From Anaerolineae bacterium CG2_30_57_67 (GTDB taxonomy: Bacteria; Chloroflexota; Anaerolineae; Anaerolineales; Villigracilaceae), in NCBI GenBank assembly GCA_001872455.1, contig MNXJ01000017.1, positions 1-40,958 on the forward strand: a DNA stretch of 40,958 nucleotides, written 5' to 3'. This document shows, piece by piece, positions 37,996 through 40,958 of the stretch. The translations under genes were made by a program, and so were the position numbers. The notes beneath the pieces were generated by a model, which made no database searches, was not told where the DNA came from, and worked only from the letters and a program-made list of their open reading frames with translations. The first letter of the stretch is position 1, and every line of letters begins with the position of its first letter.

Positions 37996-38454
37996 TTAGG
38001 TATGCGCCCTGTAAGGAAGTCCGTTTTCGCTAAATACTCTGCGCCCCTGTCCTCCTATCTTGCGATAAATCAAAGCGCAGTATGCTACATCGGACTCGTC
38101 AAGCAAGATTTTTTCTCCGCCTTGCACCGCCGCTCTTTCTACTTCGCCAATCAGGCCTTTTTTATACCATCGGAATATAGTAGAAAAGCCAATGCTATAT
38201 TTTTTAGATGCCTCTTTTATACCAATACCAACTCCCTTCAAATGGGAGTGCATCTTATACTCCGGCAAATCTTCCTTGCGGAGCGGGGCGGCTTCATCGC
38301 GGACATCATCTTCGCTGACAACCAGATTTTTGTTTACCATAGCGGCTTTGATTCTACCATTCTCAATAAGGCTTTGAATCCGCTCAACAGCCAGCCCGTA
38401 CTTTCGGGCGGCTTCGGGAATGGGAAGTAAGGTGGGAAAAGCGGCAAAAGTCAT
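37996..38454 (-). CDS. Two-HTH excisionase/MerR-type regulator
   Basis: The frame encodes 152 residues. The first helix-turn-helix (LLPIPEAARKYGLAVERIQ, then SLIENGRIKAAMVNKNLVVS) and the second (IGIKEASKKYSIGFSTIFRW, then YKKGLIGEV) both follow the excisionase/MerR pattern EAA+KYG....I..LI..G+I. The C-terminus carries YRKIGGQGRRVF. The position next to a palindromic operator-promoter suggests a repressor or an excisionase-like switch for the element. ATG 38454 is the first good start; its ribosome site is poor. Confidence 0.7.
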   Translation of the reverse strand: MTFAAFPTLLPIPEAARKYGLAVERIQSLIENGRIKAAMVNKNLVVSEDDVRDEAAPLRKEDLPEYKMHSHLKGVGIGIKEASKKYSIGFSTIFRWYKKGLIGEVERAAVQGGEKILLDESDVAYCALIYRKIGGQGRRVFSENGLPYRAHT

Positions 38455-38468
38455 AAGTAGGATTCTTT

Positions 38469-38527
38469 TCTCGGCCAAGCGTAATCGCCCTGATACAGAG
38501 CCTCAGGGCGATTACGCTTGGCCGAGA
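38469..38527. repeat. 25-bp perfect inverted repeat
   Basis: The arms at 38469-38493 and 38503-38527 are perfect complements with a 9-nt loop. It lies between tRNA-Asp and the HTH gene and is not followed by a T-run on either strand. It could be a tRNA-downstream terminator, a recombination site or an operator. Confidence 0.75.
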
Positions 38528-38566
38528 GGCCATAAACTACGGTGAATTACTGTGCCTACACCTCTG

Positions 38567-38639
38567 CGATCCCGACGGGATTCGGACCCGCGATCTCGGC
38601 CTTGACAGGGCCGCATGTTAGCCGCTACACCACGGGATC
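38567..38639 (-). tRNA. tRNA-Asp (GTC)
   Basis: The 73-nt cloverleaf has acceptor GATCCCG/CGGGATC, the D-arm with GTGTAGCGGCTAACAT, anticodon arm CGGCC CTGTCAA GGCCG (anticodon GTC), T-arm GCGGG TCCGAAT CCCGT and discriminator G. CCA is not encoded. tRNA 3' ends are common integration sites, and the co-oriented mobile block begins just beyond this one, but no duplicated 3' end was seen in the window. Confidence 0.93.
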
Positions 38640-38666
38640 AGTAACAGTATTTCTTAAGCGGGCGAT

Positions 38667-38695
38667 AGTTTATCATGGGGAGAGTGGAACGTCAA
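38667..38695 (-). promoter_or_regulatory. sigma70 promoter of tRNA-Asp
   Basis: TTGACG (38695-38690), a 17-nt spacer and TAAACT (38672-38667) on the minus strand, 27 nt before the tRNA. Confidence 0.8.
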
Positions 38696-38741
38696 GGTGA
38701 TCGCAGGGAAATTGCATCTAAATTAAGGCTGATTGGCGGTT

Positions 38742-40424
38742 TTATCCTTTCCCGGCCACTTTGGCCCAGGTGTCTTTGAGCGAAACTGCCCGGTTGAAGA
38801 TGGGTTTGCCGGGCGTGCCGTCGGCGTCGGCGCAGAAGTAGCCGATGCGCTCGAACTGGAATTTCTCGCCGGGGCGGGCCTCCGCCAGCGAGGCTTCCAA
38901 CTGGCAGGCGGGGAGAATCTCCAGCGAGGCGGGATTCAAATTCTGCAGAAAGCCCTCGCCCGCTTCGGGGTCGGGGTCGCGGAAAAGCCGGTCGTACAGG
39001 CGCACTTTTGCCGGGATGGCGTGCCGCGCCGAAACCCAGTGAATGGTGGATTTGACCTTGCGCCCATCGGGGGCGTCGCCGCCGCGCGTGTTGGGGTCGT
39101 AGGTGGCGTGGACTTCGATGACGTTGCCGGCGGCGTCTTTGACGGCGTGCGTGCATTTGACGAAGTAGGCGTAGCGCAGGCGCACTTCATTGCCGGGGAA
39201 GAGCCGGAAATATTTGGGCTGCGGTGTTTCTTGAAAATCTTCCTGCTCGATGTAGAGTTCCTTGCAAAAGGGCAGCGGGCGCGTTCCGGCGGCGGGGTCT
39301 TCGGGGTTGTTGACCGCGCTCATTTCTTCGGTTAAATCGTCTGGGTAGTTGTCAATTACCAGTTTCAGCGGGCGCAGGACGGCCATGCGGCGCGGGGCGC
39401 GTTTGTTCAGGTCGTCGCGCAGGCAGTGTTCGAGCAGGGCAACATCAATCACGCTGTCATTTTTGGCAACGCCGACCCGCGCCACAAAATCGCGGACGGC
39501 TGCGCGGGTAAATCCGCGCCGGCGCAGGCCGCACAGGGTCGGCATGCGCGGGTCGTCCCAGCCGCGCACATGATTTTCCTTGACCAGCTTGAGCAGTTTG
39601 CGTTTGCTCGTGACGGTGTAGTTCATGTTCAGGCGGGCAAATTCAATCTGACGCGGGGCAAAAATTTCCAGCTCGCGCAGGAACCACTCGTAGAGCGGGC
39701 GATGGGCTTCATATTCGAGCGAACACAGCGAATGGGTGACGCCCTCCAGCGAGTCGCTCTGCCCGTGGGCAAAGTCATACATCGGATAGATTTTCCATTG
39801 GCTGCCGGTGCGGTGGTGCGGCGGCGTCTGCAAGATGCGGTACATGACCGGGTCGCGCAGGTTGATGTTGCCGGAGGCCATGTCAATTTTGGCGCGCAGG
39901 GTCAGGCTGCCGTCGGGGAATTCGCCGTTTTTCATGCGCTCAAAGAGCGCCAGGTTTTCGGCCGCCGGGCGATTGCGCCAGGGGCTTTCCACGCCCGGCT
40001 CGGTCAGCGTGCCGCGATTTTTGCTGACCTGTTCGGCAGTTTGCTCATCCACATAGGCTTTGCCTTTTTGGATGAGTTTGACCGCCATCTGGTAGATCTG
40101 CTCAAAATAATCGGAGGCGTAAAACTCGTTGGCCCAGTGAAACCCCAGCCATTCAATATCTTCCTTGATGGCGTCCACATATTCGACATCTTCTTTGGTC
40201 GGGTTGGTGTCGTCGAAGCGCAGATTGCACTCGCCGCCGGATTCCTCGGCGATGCCAAAGTCAATAATCAGCGCCTTGGCGTGGCCGATGTGCAGATAGC
40301 CATTCGGTTCGGGCGGAAAGCGGGTGCGGATGTGGTTGAAGCGTCCGTTTTTCAGGTCTTCGCGCACCGCGTCGCGGATGAAGTCTTGCGCTTTTTCGGT
40401 CGGTTGAATGTCGTCGTTGCTCAT
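38742..40424 (-). CDS. glnS: Glutaminyl-tRNA synthetase
   Basis: The frame encodes 560 residues, full length for bacterial GlnRS. The class I signature [16 protein letters not shown] (HIGH) lies near residue 41, and the KMSKS equivalent is VTSKRKL near residue 270. [11 protein letters not shown] and the C-terminal anticodon-binding beta barrels ([20 protein letters not shown]) are present. It charges tRNA-Gln directly with glutamine. It is a chromosomal housekeeping gene marking the flank of the mobile block. AGAAGG precedes the ATG. Confidence 0.95.
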   Translation of the reverse strand: MSNDDIQPTEKAQDFIRDAVREDLKNGRFNHIRTRFPPEPNGYLHIGHAKALIIDFGIAEESGGECNLRFDDTNPTKEDVEYVDAIKEDIEWLGFHWANEFYASDYFEQIYQMAVKLIQKGKAYVDEQTAEQVSKNRGTLTEPGVESPWRNRPAAENLALFERMKNGEFPDGSLTLRAKIDMASGNINLRDPVMYRILQTPPHHRTGSQWKIYPMYDFAHGQSDSLEGVTHSLCSLEYEAHRPLYEWFLRELEIFAPRQIEFARLNMNYTVTSKRKLLKLVKENHVRGWDDPRMPTLCGLRRRGFTRAAVRDFVARVGVAKNDSVIDVALLEHCLRDDLNKRAPRRMAVLRPLKLVIDNYPDDLTEEMSAVNNPEDPAAGTRPLPFCKELYIEQEDFQETPQPKYFRLFPGNEVRLRYAYFVKCTHAVKDAAGNVIEVHATYDPNTRGGDAPDGRKVKSTIHWVSARHAIPAKVRLYDRLFRDPDPEAGEGFLQNLNPASLEILPACQLEASLAEARPGEKFQFERIGYFCADADGTPGKPIFNRAVSLKDTWAKVAGKG

Positions 40425-40471
40425 AAAAAATCCTTCTCACTGCAGGAATGCTCCAAACGTATTGGCACGCA

Positions 40472-40477
40472 ATTATA
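40472..40477 (-). promoter_or_regulatory. -10 box of glnS
   Basis: TATAAT on the minus strand lies about 48 nt before the glnS ATG. The -35 region is weak. Confidence 0.5.
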
Positions 40478-40620
40478 AGCCGAAATCGTTATTTCCTGAT
40501 TTTGTTTGAAAGTTGGCAGGCTTTCGACTCCATCTCTAATATGATTTGTGTGGGCACAATTTTGCCGCCGATGGAGTAGAATTGTGGTCACAGAGCGAAC
40601 CACAATAAAGGAGCCAGCCA

Positions 40621-40958
40621 TGACAGAAGTGGTAAACTAAATTTAGACAAAAAAATGAGTCGATCTAAGGTGTAAATTAAGCGCATGAAAAAACATTACA
40701 CCGCCGAACAAAAGGCCAAAATCGTCATCGAAATTCTGAAAGAAGAGCGCAAAAGCGAAAAGGCTCAACAGGCCGAACACGAGCGCGAACTCAAAGAACT
40801 ATACGCCGAGATCGGGAAGTTGAGCACACAACTCAACTGGTTGAAAAAAATCTGGCATCGAACCTCCCGCGTAGCGAACGACAGGAAATGCTCGAGCGGG
40901 AGAAACCCGAAATCTCGCTGGCGGAGCGAGCCGACCTGCTGGGGATCAGCCGCTCGAG
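40621..40958 (+). mobile_element. IS3-family element, degenerate and partial
   Basis: The left part resembles the leader of IS3-family elements: TG start, GTAAACTAAATTTAGACA, then ctaaggtgtaaattaag before the orfA ATG. The exact left end (40621 or about 40630) is uncertain. The element runs off the window. Confidence 0.7.
40685..40958 (+). pseudogene. IS3-family transposase orfA/orfB remnant
   Basis: ATG 40685 opens MKKHYTAEQKAKIVIEILKE, the typical OrfA start. After KEERK the helix-turn-helix middle is missing (about 35-40 residues), and the frame resumes with the leucine-zipper segment ELKELYAEIGKLSTQLNWLK. After a seven-A run it leaves the expected frame; KSGIEPPA* is read in another frame, and LPRSERQEMLEREKPEISL with RADLLGISRS (OrfB N-terminus) in a third. 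The internal deletion plus broken frames make it inactive. Confidence 0.75.

Noticed and set aside
4823-38454. Prophage interpretation of the block
   Set aside because: No capsid, portal, terminase, tail or lysis genes are recognisable; Rep, DnaB, SSB and ParA fit a plasmid or ICE equally well.
38567-38639. Duplicated 3' end of tRNA-Asp as an att site
   Set aside because: No second copy of its 3' end was found by reading the window, and no integrase gene is present, so integration at this tRNA stays unproven.

Overview
The window (about 41 kb) most resembles a Chloroflexota genome, probably Anaerolineae-like. Three things point that way: long surface-protein linkers built of TPTNTATF repeats, a Tad pilus cluster with no outer-membrane secretin in view (as expected for a monoderm), and a NACHT-formylglycine-enzyme fusion. 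This placement is an inference, since no rRNA or universal marker other than glnS is present. Nearly every gene lies on the minus strand, so transcription runs from high to low coordinates.

Right flank (38.5-41 kb): a glnS gene, a tRNA-Asp(GTC) with a clear sigma70 promoter, and a broken IS3-family element at the edge. Left flank (1-4.8 kb): the end of a Tn5/IS50-like IS4-family element inserted in a NACHT-FGE gene, then an AT-rich GH10 xylanase-like lipoprotein gene bracketed by directly repeated, integron-attC-like core sites.

Between them lies a co-oriented block of about 33.6 kb (4.8-38.45 kb) that reads as a mobile replicon, integrated or extrachromosomal in origin. In transcription order it has: (a) a two-HTH excisionase-type regulator next to a sigma70 promoter buried in a 10-bp-arm operator, which drives a short tRNA-like RNA ending in an intrinsic terminator; (b) small proteins, a P-loop ATPase, a membrane protein with a possible -1 frameshift extension, and an SH3b lipoprotein; (c) a partition and replication module of ParA, an RHH DNA-binding protein, iteron/parS-like repeats, a winged-helix Rep with internal G/C hairpins, DnaB helicase, an SSB-like OB protein and a coiled-coil PD-(D/E)XK-like nuclease; (d) zinc-ribbon and RMF-like small proteins; (e) a transfer-like set with a VirB8/TcpC-like protein, a secreted protein, a polytopic VirB6-like membrane protein and a giant VirB4/HerA-type ATPase with a roughly 220-residue Ser/Gly insertion; (f) a full Tad/Flp pilus operon (CpaB, TadZ, TadA, TadB, TadC, TadV, Flp, TadE, TadG) interleaved with tiny single-TM proteins, an ICMT-like methyltransferase and surface proteins.

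My main hypothesis is that this is a mobile element that carries its own Tad-type pilus together with a VirB4-class ATPase, possibly a conjugation machine of an undescribed type. I see no integrase, canonical relaxase, capsid or terminase gene in the window. Most starts were chosen from Shine-Dalgarno sites; many junctions are ATGA overlaps, which implies translational coupling.
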